Positions 19,972-28,929 of a DNA stretch of 64,000 nt are shown here, piece by piece. Position 1 is the first letter of the stretch. Each line of letters begins with the position of its first letter. The DNA comes from Devosia sp. Lineage in GTDB: Bacteria; Pseudomonadota; Alphaproteobacteria; Rhizobiales; Devosiaceae. The stretch lies in the NCBI RefSeq assembly GCF_014860165.1, contig NZ_JACZKG010000015.1, forward strand, positions 62,001 to 126,000, read 5' to 3'. Both the position numbers and the translations under genes were made by a program. The notes under the pieces are model-generated. The model searched no databases, was not told the origin of the DNA, and saw nothing but the letters and a program-made list of their open reading frames with translations.

Positions 19972-20418
19972 ATGCCCGACGTCCTCTTCTACCATCTCGA
20001 ACCCCGCCCGCTCGAAGCGGTCATTCCGCAGCTCCTGGAAAAGACCATCGAGCGCGGCTGGCGTGCCGTTATCGAGGTCGGCTCCACCGAGCGGGCCGAG
20101 GCGCTTGACGCGCATCTGTGGACCTACCGCGATGACAGCTTTCTCCCCCATGGCCTTGCCGGCGACGAAACCGACGCCCACCAGCCGGTGCTGATCACTA
20201 CCGGCACCGACAATCCCAACGGCGCCAATGTCCGCTTCTTTGTCGACCGCGCCGTGCCGCAATCGGCCGAGGGCTATGAGCGTATCGTCTATATGTTCTC
20301 CGGCCACGATCCCGACGCGGTCGCCGAGGCGCGCCTCGCCTGGAAGGCGCTGCGCGATGGCAATACCGTGACCTATTGGCAGCAGGAAGCCGACGGGCGC
20401 TGGATCAAGAAGGCATGA
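19972..20418 (+). CDS. holC: DNA polymerase III chi subunit HolC
   Basis: 148 residues. Chi links the clamp-loader complex to SSB. N-terminal VLFYHLEPRPLEAVIPQLLEK and GWRAVIEVGSTERAEALDAHLWTY, then DSFLPHG, match the family. pepA-holC linkage is a well-known conserved arrangement. Its stop overlaps the next start (ATGA). Confidence 0.93.
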   Translation: MPDVLFYHLEPRPLEAVIPQLLEKTIERGWRAVIEVGSTERAEALDAHLWTYRDDSFLPHGLAGDETDAHQPVLITTGTDNPNGANVRFFVDRAVPQSAEGYERIVYMFSGHDPDAVAEARLAWKALRDGNTVTYWQQEADGRWIKKA

Positions 20419-21032
20419 CGCCCGACCTTGCCACGCCCAGCCGCCATCGCCTGCACGAAGACATATTCGCCATGCTTATCGGCACCATGCTGGTGTCGCT
20501 GGGCATCGTCTTCTACGCCCAGGTCACTCTCACCACCGGCAGCACGGCGGGCCTGGCTCTGCTGCTGCAATATGTGACGGGCATTCCCTTCGGCTGGCTG
20601 TTTTTCGCCATCAACCTGCCATTCTACGTCCTGGCAGTGCTGCGCATGGGCTGGCCGTTCGCTATCAAGACCTTCGCCTCCGTGGGGCTGGTGTCCTATT
20701 TCACCGCCAATATTCCAAACTGGCTCGATATTGCCGAGATCCACCCTCTCTTTGCCGCGCTGGTCGGCGGCGGCATGATGGGGCTGGGGATTCTCTCGCT
20801 GTTCCGCCACAAGGCGAGCGTCGGCGGCATCAACATCCTGGCTTTGTACCTGCAGGAGAATTTCAGCATCCGCGCCGGGTATTTTCAGCTCGGCGTCGAT
20901 GCCGTCATCCTGGTCGCGGCATTCTTCGTGCTCCCCTTCGACCGGGTGGTCTATTCGATCCTGGGCGCGCTGGTGCTCAACATGATCATCGCCACCAACC
21001 ACAAGCCCGGTCGCTATGTGGGGTTCAGCTAG
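20415..21032 (+). CDS. YitT family membrane protein
   Basis: 205 residues from an ATG overlapping the holC stop. About five to six hydrophobic segments; motifs include TTGSTAGLALLLQYVTGIP near the N-terminus and FRHKASVGGINILALYLQ in the middle, both typical of the YitT/DUF161 family. Function of the family is not established; transport is often assumed. Coupled translation with holC probably reflects operon packing only. Confidence 0.85.
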   Translation: MTPDLATPSRHRLHEDIFAMLIGTMLVSLGIVFYAQVTLTTGSTAGLALLLQYVTGIPFGWLFFAINLPFYVLAVLRMGWPFAIKTFASVGLVSYFTANIPNWLDIAEIHPLFAALVGGGMMGLGILSLFRHKASVGGINILALYLQENFSIRAGYFQLGVDAVILVAAFFVLPFDRVVYSILGALVLNMIIATNHKPGRYVGFS

Positions 21033-21050
21033 GGCAGGGAGCTTGCCTCG

Positions 21051-21914
21051 TCAGAACTTGGAGGTCTTCTCCTTGCCGACGCCGGTCTGGCGCGGGGCCG
21101 GCGCCACGTCCTCGGGCATGTTGGCCTCGTAGAGCTCCATATAGTCGGCCATCAGCTCGTAGCAGAAGATGACCTCGACCGTTTCCGGGTCGTAGAAGGC
21201 ATTGGCCTCGCCGCAGCGCTTGGCATTGAACTGCACGGGCTCACGCAGGCTGTAATTGTTGCGCAACTCGTCGGCGACCTGGTCGAACACGCCGCTCGAT
21301 CTGAACGCATCGGCCGCCGCCTTCAGCTGTCCGCCCGCGTCGTGATAGGTGACCACGACCTCGGTACCCCGGCCGTTCTTGTTGTCGCGCCCGCCCAGCA
21401 ACCCCTTGAACGCCCGGTCGACCGTATCATAGTCCCAGTAGCAGCTATCCTGCCGGTCGCGCTCCATGCGGTATTCATTGGCGATCGGCCGGAAGGCCGT
21501 CTCGTCCATGCCCACCATCAGGCACACGATCTGGTAGGCGCGCTGCTTGTCGAGGCTGTGGTTGGCCGCGTAGTCGCTTTCATCGCCGCCGCTGTCATAG
21601 GCAATGCCCGACAGGATCCAGCCCTGTGCCGCATCGGCCAGCGCCCGGTCGGTCTCCTTGGTGCGCTTGTTGAGCAGCGTCCAGGTAGCCATATTGTCCG
21701 CCGCATCCTCTTCCCGGCCCAGAATTGGCAGGTCGAGCTGGTGGAACAGCAGATGCGCCACCTCGTGATAGAGTACGAACAGGCTGTTATTATAGGCAAA
21801 TCGCCGGATTTCCGCGCGCTGCGCTTTGGACAGGTCCTGCGCCTGGGCGATGCCGGGAATCCACAGCAGGCCGAGCAGCAGGGCAACAACCAGCTTGGAA
21901 CCAGGGCGACGCAT
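21051..21914 (-). CDS. DUF4344 domain putative zinc metallopeptidase, secreted
   Basis: 287 residues with a signal peptide (cleavage near IAQA before QDLSK). A zinc motif HEVAH is at about residues 50 to 54, followed by the acidic REEDAADN stretch at about 68 to 75 that likely supplies a further ligand. The C-terminal region has a Cys pair (RCGEANAFYD and FCYELM). Members are predicted periplasmic peptidases of unknown substrate. It is convergent with yitT and stands alone. Confidence 0.78.
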   Translation of the reverse strand: MRRPGSKLVVALLLGLLWIPGIAQAQDLSKAQRAEIRRFAYNNSLFVLYHEVAHLLFHQLDLPILGREEDAADNMATWTLLNKRTKETDRALADAAQGWILSGIAYDSGGDESDYAANHSLDKQRAYQIVCLMVGMDETAFRPIANEYRMERDRQDSCYWDYDTVDRAFKGLLGGRDNKNGRGTEVVVTYHDAGGQLKAAADAFRSSGVFDQVADELRNNYSLREPVQFNAKRCGEANAFYDPETVEVIFCYELMADYMELYEANMPEDVAPAPRQTGVGKEKTSKF

Positions 21915-22037
21915 GGTGCACTTTCAGCGACTTTCGTGCCATCAGCAAATGGCAACGGCGCGTCACTGTCAACGGGGCGGTTGGGCGAGGGTTAGCATCA
22001 GCTCAAATGGCGCCGGGTGGCGGCAGGGCAGGTCGCC

Positions 22038-22469
22038 CTAGTTCTTCCCGGGCGCCCAGTCCTTGTCGGCCAGCTCGAACCCCGAGAACTCAAAGCCGGG
22101 CGCGACCGTGCAGCCCACCAGCGTCCATTCGCCCGTGCTGACCGCCGATTGCCATGCCTTGGTCGGCACCACCACCTGCGGGCGCTCGTCAGCATCGAGC
22201 TTTGCCCCCAAAATGTGCTCGTCCACCGTACTGCCGTCCGAAATGCGCAGCCGCAGCGGCGCCCCGGCATAATAGTGCCACACCTCGACCGCATCGACCC
22301 GATGCCAGTGCGACGCGTCGCCGGCTTCGAGCAGGTAGTAGATCGCCGTGGAGCGGGCCCGGCCGTCGATCGTGTCGCTGTCCTCGAAGGTACGCGCATA
22401 CCAGCCGCCCTCGGGATGCCGCTGCATGCCCAGGGTAAAGATCACATCCTTGGCGGCGAGCTTGCTCAT
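22038..22469 (-). CDS. Cupin domain protein (DUF985 / Cupin_5)
   Basis: 143 residues from the ATG at 22469, which overlaps the ABC-F stop by four bases. N-terminal LGMQRHPEGGWYARTF and IYYLLEAGDASHWHRVDAVEVWHYY are hallmarks of the DUF985 cupins, followed by GWKLGAK-like and PGFEFSGFEL strands. The fold suggests a small-molecule-binding or sugar-related function, but no reaction is established. It looks like a translational passenger of the ABC-F gene. Confidence 0.85.
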   Translation of the reverse strand: MSKLAAKDVIFTLGMQRHPEGGWYARTFEDSDTIDGRARSTAIYYLLEAGDASHWHRVDAVEVWHYYAGAPLRLRISDGSTVDEHILGAKLDADERPQVVVPTKAWQSAVSTGEWTLVGCTVAPGFEFSGFELADKDWAPGKN

Positions 22470-24337
22470 GCGCGCTCTGCATCCTCCAGCTCGGCACTCA
22501 GGGCCAGCCATTGTTCTTCTGAAGTCTCTAGGTCGGCCGCGAAGCGCGCCTTGTCCTTGCCCAGCGCTATCAGCCGCTCGGGCGCGCCGTTATAGACCTT
22601 TGGATCGGCAAGCTGGGCGTCGATTTTGTCGATTTCCACCCTCAAACGGGCAATCCTGGTTTCCGCTTCCTTAACGGAGGTCTTCAACGGCGCGATCTCT
22701 GCGCGCCTGCTCGCCGCCTCCGCCTTGCTGGCCTTGCGATCGGCCTTCGAGCCACCGCCGCCGCCCTTGCCTTCCTTGGTCGAGGTGATGTTGCGCTGAT
22801 AAGTATCCAGGTCCTCGTCCAGCTCGCGGATGCCGCCATTCTCGGCGATCCACAGTGTGTCACAAGTCGCCTCGATCAGGTGGCGATCGTGGCTGATGAT
22901 CAGCACGGCCCCCTCATAATCATTGAGCGCATGCACCAGCGCGTCACGGCTGTCGATATCCAGATGGTTGGTCGGCTCGTCCAGGATCATCATGCCTGGG
23001 CCGCCAAAGGTGATCAGCCCCATCAACAGGCGCGCGCGCTCGCCGCCCGAGAGGTTCTTGGCCTTGGTGTCCATGCGCGACTTGGTCAGCCCCATCTGGC
23101 TCAACCGCGAGCGGCGCCGTGACTCGCTGTCGGTGGGCATCATGTCCACCACATGCTCGAACGGCGTCCATTCAGGCTTGAGCTTGTCCATCTGGTGCTG
23201 CGCAAAATGCGCGATCTCGAGCTTCTTGCCCTTGCGCAACTGGCCGCCCATCGGGGCGATGTCGCCGGCCAGCAGCTTGGCGAAGGTCGACTTGCCGTTA
23301 CCGTTGACGCCGATCAGCGCAATGCGGTCATCGGGGTCGATGCGCATGTTGATATTGCGCAGGATGGCCTTGTCGCCATAGCCGGCCGATACGCCATCCA
23401 GCGTGATCATCGGCGTGGCCTGCTCGGCCTTGGGCTGCTGGAAGGTGAAGGGCGCCGCATATTCGTCGAACATCGCCGCTGGCGGCTTCAGCTTCTCGAT
23501 CATCTTCATGCGCGACTGGGCCTGCTTGGCCTTGGTCGCCTTGGCCTTGAAGCGGTCGACGAACTTCTGCAGATGCGCGATCTGGTCCAGCGACTTGTCG
23601 CGGCTCTTGTTGTTGAGCTCCATCTGCATGCGACGCGTGGTCTCGAACGTGTCGTAATTGCCCTTGTAGAAGGTCAGCTTGCGGTGCTCGAGATGAATGA
23701 TCGAATTGACCGACTTGTTGAGCAGGTCGCGATCGTGGCTGATCATGAACACGGTATAGGGATAGGTGGCGAGATACTTCTCCAGCCACAGCGTGCCTTC
23801 GAGATCGAGATAGTTGGTCGGCTCGTCCAGCAGCAGCAGGTCGGGCTGGCTGAATAGCACGCCCGCCAGCGCCACGCGCATGCGCCAGCCACCTGAAAGC
23901 TCATGGGTCGGCGAGTTCTGCCGGTCCTGCTCGAAGCCCAGCCCCTTGAGGATGGACGAGGCCCGTCCCTCGGCCGAATAGGCGTCGATATCGGTCAGTC
24001 GGGTGTAGATATCGCTGATCCGGTGCGGATCCGTGGCCGTTTCGGCTTCGGCCAGAAGCGCCGTCCGTTCCTTGTCGGCGCCCAGCACCACGTCGAGCAC
24101 GCTCTCATTGCCGGCCGGCGCTTCCTGCGCCACCGCCCCGATCCGCGCCTTCTTGTTGAGCTCGATCGAGCCGGAATCGGCGCCGATATGGCCCTGGATC
24201 AGGTGAAACAGCGTGGTCTTGCCCGTGCCGTTCTTGCCGACAAAGCCGGTCTTGGACCCCGTCGGCAGCACCACCGAGGCGTCCTCGAACAGCTCCCGGC
24301 CCTGGATGCGATAGGTGAGGTTGTTGATAACAAGCAT
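22466..24337 (-). CDS. ABC-F family ATPase (Uup/YheS type)
   Basis: 623 residues from the ATG at 24337 (MLVINNLTYRIQG); the upstream 11 codons look non-coding. Two ABC domains are present without membrane segments: Walker A GKNGTGKTT (about 33) and GVNGNGKST (about 340), signatures LSGGWRMRVAL and LSGGERARLLM. A linker helix with many Lys/Gln and a C-terminal coiled coil (last 90 residues) complete the ABC-F layout. These proteins act on ribosomes; the lineage is commonly annotated as ABC-F, not resistance-specific. Confidence 0.9.
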   Translation of the reverse strand: MLVINNLTYRIQGRELFEDASVVLPTGSKTGFVGKNGTGKTTLFHLIQGHIGADSGSIELNKKARIGAVAQEAPAGNESVLDVVLGADKERTALLAEAETATDPHRISDIYTRLTDIDAYSAEGRASSILKGLGFEQDRQNSPTHELSGGWRMRVALAGVLFSQPDLLLLDEPTNYLDLEGTLWLEKYLATYPYTVFMISHDRDLLNKSVNSIIHLEHRKLTFYKGNYDTFETTRRMQMELNNKSRDKSLDQIAHLQKFVDRFKAKATKAKQAQSRMKMIEKLKPPAAMFDEYAAPFTFQQPKAEQATPMITLDGVSAGYGDKAILRNINMRIDPDDRIALIGVNGNGKSTFAKLLAGDIAPMGGQLRKGKKLEIAHFAQHQMDKLKPEWTPFEHVVDMMPTDSESRRRSRLSQMGLTKSRMDTKAKNLSGGERARLLMGLITFGGPGMMILDEPTNHLDIDSRDALVHALNDYEGAVLIISHDRHLIEATCDTLWIAENGGIRELDEDLDTYQRNITSTKEGKGGGGGSKADRKASKAEAASRRAEIAPLKTSVKEAETRIARLRVEIDKIDAQLADPKVYNGAPERLIALGKDKARFAADLETSEEQWLALSAELEDAERA

Positions 24338-24553
24338 GATCAGGCAATCTACGGGAGTTGGCAGGCACATGGCTGGAACGAACCAAACCGTGGCAGCGGG
24401 CCTGCGACAAAGTGTTCGCCGTTGGATAGAGTTAAGCAGCCGTTATGGCAACCGGCTTTGCCGCATGGGTGCCTCCAGGGTTCGGGCGGTGCGCAGACCC
24501 CCGCCGCGGTAAACCACCTTGCGACGCGTGGCTTTGCGGCCGCGCGCACCGTC

Positions 24554-24582
24554 TTGCCTCCGTCGCAGTCTGCGGCTACAAG
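24554..24582 (+). promoter_or_regulatory. Candidate ndk promoter
   Basis: TTGCCT (24554-24559), 17-base spacer, TACAAG (24577-24582), ending 39 bases before the ndk ATG. The rest of the 284-base gap between the divergent ABC-F gene and ndk holds no credible gene. Confidence 0.4.
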
Positions 24583-24621
24583 GCGCCACCTTCCCAACAG
24601 ACCCATTCAAGGATCGACCCA

Positions 24622-25044
24622 ATGGCGCTCGAACGCACCTTCTCCATCATCAAGCCCGATGCCGTCCGTCGTAACCTGATCGGCAAGATCATCGCCAAGT
24701 TCGAGGAAGCCGGTCTCCGTCCGATCGCCCTCAAGAAGATCCACATGACCCGCGCCCAGGCCGAAGGCTTCTACGCGGTCCACAAGGAACGCCCCTTCTT
24801 TGGCGAACTGGTCGAGCAGATGATCGCGTCGCCCGTCGTCGTCCAGGTTCTGGAAGGCGAAGGCGCCATCCTCAAGAACCGTGAAGTCATGGGCGCGACC
24901 AACCCGGCCAACGCCGCCGAAGGCACGATCCGCAAGGAATTCGCCCTCTCGATCGGCGAGAACTCGGTGCACGGCTCGGACGCTCCTGAGACCGCTGCTC
25001 AGGAAATCAAGTTCTTCTTCAACGACGACGAACTGGTTGGGTGA
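24622..25044 (+). CDS. ndk: Nucleoside diphosphate kinase Ndk
   Basis: 140 residues, standard length. It equilibrates nucleoside di- and triphosphates through a phosphohistidine. Starts [18 protein letters not shown]; the catalytic histidine lies in [10 protein letters not shown] at about residues 113 to 122. A longer open frame upstream is non-coding. Start supported by AAGGAT upstream. A strong terminator lies 114 bases downstream. Confidence 0.97.
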   Translation: MALERTFSIIKPDAVRRNLIGKIIAKFEEAGLRPIALKKIHMTRAQAEGFYAVHKERPFFGELVEQMIASPVVVQVLEGEGAILKNREVMGATNPANAAEGTIRKEFALSIGENSVHGSDAPETAAQEIKFFFNDDELVG

Positions 25045-25051
25045 GACCCGA

Positions 25052-25127
25052 CGGCTGGCCCTGCCAGCCGGCAAATCGTTCCAGTGGAGCGATTTGAGGG
25101 GCGAACGCCCTGAGCTTCGCGAAGGGC
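25052..25127. repeat. Mosaic of short palindromic repeats downstream of ndk
   Basis: Three units abut: a CGGCTGGC...GCCAGCCG hairpin (25052-25070), an imperfect palindrome CAAATCGTT/AGCGATTTG around CCAGTGG (25072-25096), and GCCCTGAGCTT/GCGAAGGGC (25107-25127). The last two resemble dispersed intergenic repeats that are common in Hyphomicrobiales and sphingomonad genomes; that recognition is from memory. They lie in the ndk 3' region before the terminator. Confidence 0.55.
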
Positions 25128-25157
25128 CGGACCGGCCGCGCAAAGCACTCCGAACTT

Positions 25158-25184
25158 AGGCCGCCCGCCGGGCGGCCTTTTGCT
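25158..25184 (+). terminator. Rho-independent terminator after ndk
   Basis: AGGCCGCCC (25158-25166) pairs perfectly with GGGCGGCCT (25170-25178) around a GCC loop, followed by TTTTGCTTTG. Classic strong stem with T-rich tail. Confidence 0.8.
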
Positions 25185-25218
25185 TTGTTTGTGCTATGGT
25201 GTGTCCAACCGCCACAGC

Positions 25219-25244
25219 GTCATTCCCGCGAAAGCGGGGATCTC
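25219..25244. repeat. Dispersed CCCGCGAAAGCGGG palindrome
   Basis: GTCATTCCCGCGAAAGCGGGGATC, a short hairpin sequence (CCCGC/GCGGG with a GAAA-type loop) found as a scattered intergenic repeat in many proteobacterial genomes. Single copy seen here, between ndk terminator and the helicase gene. Confidence 0.6.
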
Positions 25245-25306
25245 CCTTACCGGCCGCCTGACGCGGCCACGGCGCCAATGTTTGGCGGCGCCCAGAAAGC
25301 CCACAC

Positions 25307-27262
25307 ATGTCTTTGCCTGAAACCATTCTCGCCCCGCTCGCCCGCGCCCTCGTCGCCAAAGGCTACGAAACCCTCACGCCCGTGCAGGCCGCCATCATCG
25401 AAGACCAGACCAGCGGTCGCGACCTGCTCGTTTCCGCCCAGACCGGCTCGGGCAAGACCGTTGCCTTCGGCATGGCCATCGCGCCGACCCTCTTGGGCAA
25501 TGCCGAGCGCTTCACCGAGACCGGCGCGCCGCTGGCGCTGCTCATCGCCCCGACCCGCGAACTGGCCCTCCAGGTGCAGCGCGAACTCGATTGGCTCTAT
25601 GCCGAAACCGGCGCCCGCACCGCCTCCTGCGTTGGCGGCATGGATGCCCGCACCGAGCGCCGCGCCCTCGAACGCGGCGCCCATATCGTCGTCGGCACCC
25701 CGGGTCGCCTGCGTGATCACATCACCCGCGGCGCCCTCGACATGTCGGCCCTGCGCGCCGTCGTGCTCGACGAAGCCGACGAAATGCTCGATCTCGGTTT
25801 CCGCGAGGACCTCGAGTTCATCCTCGACGCCGCCCCCGAGGATCGCCGCACGCTGCTGTTCTCCGCGACCGTGCCCAAGCCGATCGCCCAACTCGCCAAG
25901 ACCTTCCAGCGCGATGCGCTGCGCATCTCGGCCAACAACGCCGCCGAGCAGCATGCCGATATCGACTACAAACTGATGCTGGTGCCAGCAGCCGAGCGCG
26001 AAAACGCCATCATCAACACGCTGCTCTATTTCGAGGCGGTTAACACCATCGTCTTCGCCTCGACGCGTGAAGGCGTCAAACACCTCTCCGCCCGCCTGCA
26101 CAATCGCGGCTTCGATGTCGTGACCCTTTCGGGCGAGCTCAGCCAGGCCGAGCGCACCAATGCGCTGCAATCCATGCGCGACGGCCGCGCCCGCATCTGC
26201 GTTGCCACCGACGTCGCGGCCCGCGGCATCGATCTGCCCAATCTCGACCTCGTCATCCACGCCGACCTGCCCACCAATCCCGATACGCTGCTGCATCGCT
26301 CCGGTCGCACCGGCCGGGCAGGGCGCAAGGGCACCTGCGTCATCATCTCGCCGATGCATCGCCGTGCCGTCGCCCAGCGCGTCCTCAAGACCGCCAAGCT
26401 CGACGTGACCATGATGGCCCCGCCGTCGGCCGAGGAAATCGAGGCGCGCTACCGCGAGAGCATCCTCACTGCCGAAGGGCTGACCCGTCCGGTGGCCGAG
26501 GACGAAGCCGAATTCGTCGGCCAGTTGCTGGCGCGCTATGCGCCCGAAGCCATCGCCGCCGCCTACCTGCGTCAGCAGCTTGCCGCGCGCCCGGCGCCCG
26601 AGGACGTGTCCGATGCGCCCGTCTTCGACAAGCCCGGCGACAAGGATCCGCGCACCCGTGAGCGTTTCGAGGGCGGCACCTGGTTCAAGGTGTCGGTCGG
26701 CCGCAAGCACAAGGCCGAGCCGCGCTGGCTGTTGCCCATGCTCTGCAAGGCCGGCAATGTCACCAAGACCGCCATTGGCTCGATCCGCATCTTTGACACC
26801 GAATCCATCTTCGAAGTCGCCGCCCAGAAGTCCGACGCCTTCACCCGCAGTGTCGAGAAAAACGGTTCGGGTGAACGCGGCGTTACCATCTCGGCCGTCG
26901 ATGGCCCCGGCGAGCGCCGCGCCGGTCCGCCCCCGAGCCAGCGTCGCCCGCCCGGTCCGGTCGAGCGCTTCGATCCCGATGCGCCGCGCCCCGAGCGCGC
27001 CGATCGCAAGGCCCGCTATGGCTCTGCCGGACTGCGGCCCGACGACCTGGAGGCGGCCCCCGCCACCGGTGGCTGGAACCCGGCATCGGAAGCCGAGGCG
27101 CCCCGTGCTATCAGGCCCGATTTCGACAAGCCGCGCCCACCCAAGGTGAGCAAGGCTCCGCCCAGCAAGGACAAGGGCAAGCCCAAATGGGCCGGCAAGC
27201 CCGCAGATGGTGCCGCCAAGAAGCCCAAAGACCACAAACCCAAGCGCAAGCCACAGGTTTAG
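25307..27262 (+). CDS. DEAD-box RNA helicase with DbpA-type C-terminal domain
   Basis: 651 residues. All helicase motifs are visible: AQTGSGKT (about 44), PTRELALQVQ, TPGR, VLDEADEML, FSAT, ARGIDLPNLD and HRSGRTGRAGRKG (about 335). A DbpA-like RNA-binding domain follows at about 440 to 530 (GGTWFKVSVGRKHKAEPRW). The last 120 residues are Arg/Pro/Lys-rich and disordered, likely binding RNA non-specifically. It is probably a ribosome-assembly or cold-stress helicase of the DeaD group. The gene is monocistronic by position. Confidence 0.93.
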   Translation: MSLPETILAPLARALVAKGYETLTPVQAAIIEDQTSGRDLLVSAQTGSGKTVAFGMAIAPTLLGNAERFTETGAPLALLIAPTRELALQVQRELDWLYAETGARTASCVGGMDARTERRALERGAHIVVGTPGRLRDHITRGALDMSALRAVVLDEADEMLDLGFREDLEFILDAAPEDRRTLLFSATVPKPIAQLAKTFQRDALRISANNAAEQHADIDYKLMLVPAAERENAIINTLLYFEAVNTIVFASTREGVKHLSARLHNRGFDVVTLSGELSQAERTNALQSMRDGRARICVATDVAARGIDLPNLDLVIHADLPTNPDTLLHRSGRTGRAGRKGTCVIISPMHRRAVAQRVLKTAKLDVTMMAPPSAEEIEARYRESILTAEGLTRPVAEDEAEFVGQLLARYAPEAIAAAYLRQQLAARPAPEDVSDAPVFDKPGDKDPRTRERFEGGTWFKVSVGRKHKAEPRWLLPMLCKAGNVTKTAIGSIRIFDTESIFEVAAQKSDAFTRSVEKNGSGERGVTISAVDGPGERRAGPPPSQRRPPGPVERFDPDAPRPERADRKARYGSAGLRPDDLEAAPATGGWNPASEAEAPRAIRPDFDKPRPPKVSKAPPSKDKGKPKWAGKPADGAAKKPKDHKPKRKPQV

Positions 27263-27295
27263 ACCGCGGCGGACGACTCAGGTACCAAGTCTGCA

Positions 27296-28099
27296 ATGAC
27301 CAATCTACCGACGATCGTAAGTTTCTGGCACGGCCCGATGAGCTGGTTGGAAGCCCTTTCCATCGCGTCATTCCGCCGCCAGGGGCATCGTGTGGAAGTC
27401 TATTCCTACGATCCCGTGGAGGGGCTGCCTGAGGGCGCCATCGCTCGCGATGCTGCCGAAGTCCTGCCGCGCGAGAAGCTGGTCTTCTACAAGGGCAAGG
27501 GCACGCCCGGTGTCTTCTCGGACCACTTCCGCATGATGGCGCTGCGCCAGGCGCGCGGCGTCTATGCCGATCTGGATGTTTATTGCGTCCGCCCGATAGC
27601 CGGTCCGCCGGACTATCTCATGGCCTATGAACGCCCCGGTTCGGTGAACGGGGCTATACTGCACATTCCCGCCAATGCGCCGCTGCTCGATGACCTGCTG
27701 GGAATCTTCACCCATACCGAGCCGCGGTTGTTCGAGCCCCATCTGCCGCCCCTGCGGCGGATCGAGGTGGCGCTCCGCCGTATGATGGGCGAGCGCGTCC
27801 CCGCCCAGGACATGCAATATGGCGCCACCGGCCCGATGGCGCTGACCTACCACATGCGCCGGCGCAAGCTCACCGGGCATGTCCTGCCCAGCGAGATCTT
27901 CTATCCCATCCCCTATGAGGATATCCCCGCCCTGATGCAGCCTGGTTCCAGCGTTGATCTGGCCATCGGGCCGAACACGCTGGCAATTCACCTCTGGCGC
28001 AGCCAGCTCACCCGCCGGGGCAGGGCCGACATGCCGCTTCCGCCGCCAGGCAGCGCCATGGCCGAACTCTGCCGGCGCGAAGGGCTGGCTTTGGCCTGA
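27296..28099 (+). CDS. DXD-motif glycosyltransferase (GT32-like)
   Basis: 267 residues. The fold is indicated by FWHGPMSWLEALSIASFRRQGHRVEVY at the start and by the nucleotide-sugar/metal motif GVYADLDVYCVRP (Asp-Leu-Asp) at about residues 84 to 96. A C-terminal NTLAIHLWRSQLTRRG is typical of galactosyl/mannosyl transferases of this class that act on cell-surface glycans. Donor and acceptor are unknown. It stands alone, 33 bases after the helicase on the same strand. Confidence 0.8.
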   Translation: MTNLPTIVSFWHGPMSWLEALSIASFRRQGHRVEVYSYDPVEGLPEGAIARDAAEVLPREKLVFYKGKGTPGVFSDHFRMMALRQARGVYADLDVYCVRPIAGPPDYLMAYERPGSVNGAILHIPANAPLLDDLLGIFTHTEPRLFEPHLPPLRRIEVALRRMMGERVPAQDMQYGATGPMALTYHMRRRKLTGHVLPSEIFYPIPYEDIPALMQPGSSVDLAIGPNTLAIHLWRSQLTRRGRADMPLPPPGSAMAELCRREGLALA

Positions 28100-28178
28100 C
28101 GGCGCGCCACCCCTGTGAGACGCCGCTGTTCGGGCGTACAATGCCCCACCGGCCGTCCGGGCCGGATGGGAGGATACC

Positions 28179-28502
28179 ATGACGGCCTACAACATCGTGC
28201 GCATGCGCGTTAAGCCGGGTTTCGAGAAACAGTTCATCGCCCATCACGACACGCTGCTCGGCGAGGCGGCGGAGGACTTCAAGGCCGCTGGCCTTCGCCG
28301 GTTCAGCCTGGTCAGGACAGGCGAGCGCGACTTCTGCGTGCTGGGCGAATGGGAAGGCTTCGACAGCATCGTCAAGGCCCGCCCCGTCATGATCCACTCG
28401 CTCGATGGCTTGCGGTCGATGCTCGAAGACCTGGGTGGCGGCCTCGGCGTCACCGACCCGGTTTCGGGCGATGTCGTCGCCGAGTACGACATGCGCCACT
28501 GA
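28179..28502 (+). CDS. Antibiotic biosynthesis monooxygenase-fold (ABM) protein
   Basis: 107 residues with a dimeric alpha-beta barrel signature: VRMRVKPGFEKQFIAHH at the start, GLRRFSLVRTGERDFCVLGEW in the middle. These small proteins are often heme-degrading or quinone-related oxygenases, but many have no known function. A ribosome site GGGAGGA precedes the ATG. Confidence 0.7.
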   Translation: MTAYNIVRMRVKPGFEKQFIAHHDTLLGEAAEDFKAAGLRRFSLVRTGERDFCVLGEWEGFDSIVKARPVMIHSLDGLRSMLEDLGGGLGVTDPVSGDVVAEYDMRH

Positions 28503-28532
28503 CCACGTGCCACAAGCCTGTGCGCCCACGCG

Positions 28533-28928
28533 CTAGCGTCTGGTTTTCCGCGCGTGATAGGTCAGCGCCAATGCGATCATGTGCTTGAGGGCGGCTTCGT
28601 CCGGAGCCTCCCCCAGGATGACGCCGCGATCGCCGTCATAGCCGAACCTGTCAGGATAGAGCGTGCGGTAGCGGCTCAGGAGATCCGTCTGACAATTGAC
28701 GAATACAGTGGGCCGGCCTGACCGCTTGTCCCGTCCGATACGGACGGTCGTGCCGCTGCCGCTCTCTGTGGTGAGATAGCTCACCTCGCCCCATTTGAGC
28801 GTCTCCTCCAGCGCGCCAACGCCTTCGGTTGCCGCCGCCGTCTCATAGATCAGCGCTCGCAGTTGCATCAGCCTGTCCCGCAAGTTTGCAGGATAGCCAT
28901 CCAATACGGCTGCGACCGCCGGGTTCAT
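28533..28928 (-). CDS. DUF1801 domain protein
   Basis: 131 residues. Motifs YPANLRDRLMQLRALIYETAA and LEETLKWGEVSYLT match the DUF1801 (YdhG/YjbR-like) fold. Function unknown. It begins one base after the flotillin stop, so it is the third gene of the yqiJ-flotillin unit, an unusual partner. Confidence 0.82.
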   Translation of the reverse strand: MNPAVAAVLDGYPANLRDRLMQLRALIYETAAATEGVGALEETLKWGEVSYLTTESGSGTTVRIGRDKRSGRPTVFVNCQTDLLSRYRTLYPDRFGYDGDRGVILGEAPDEAALKHMIALALTYHARKTRR

Positions 28929-28929
28929 G

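Noticed and set aside
24445-24621. N-terminal extension of Ndk
   Set aside because: Family starts at MALERTF; upstream codons have no homology and a clear SD precedes the internal ATG.
25247-27235. 662-codon minus-strand open frame opposite the DEAD helicase
   Set aside because: Low-complexity Gly/Arg text antisense to a helicase with all motifs; a GC-skew shadow.
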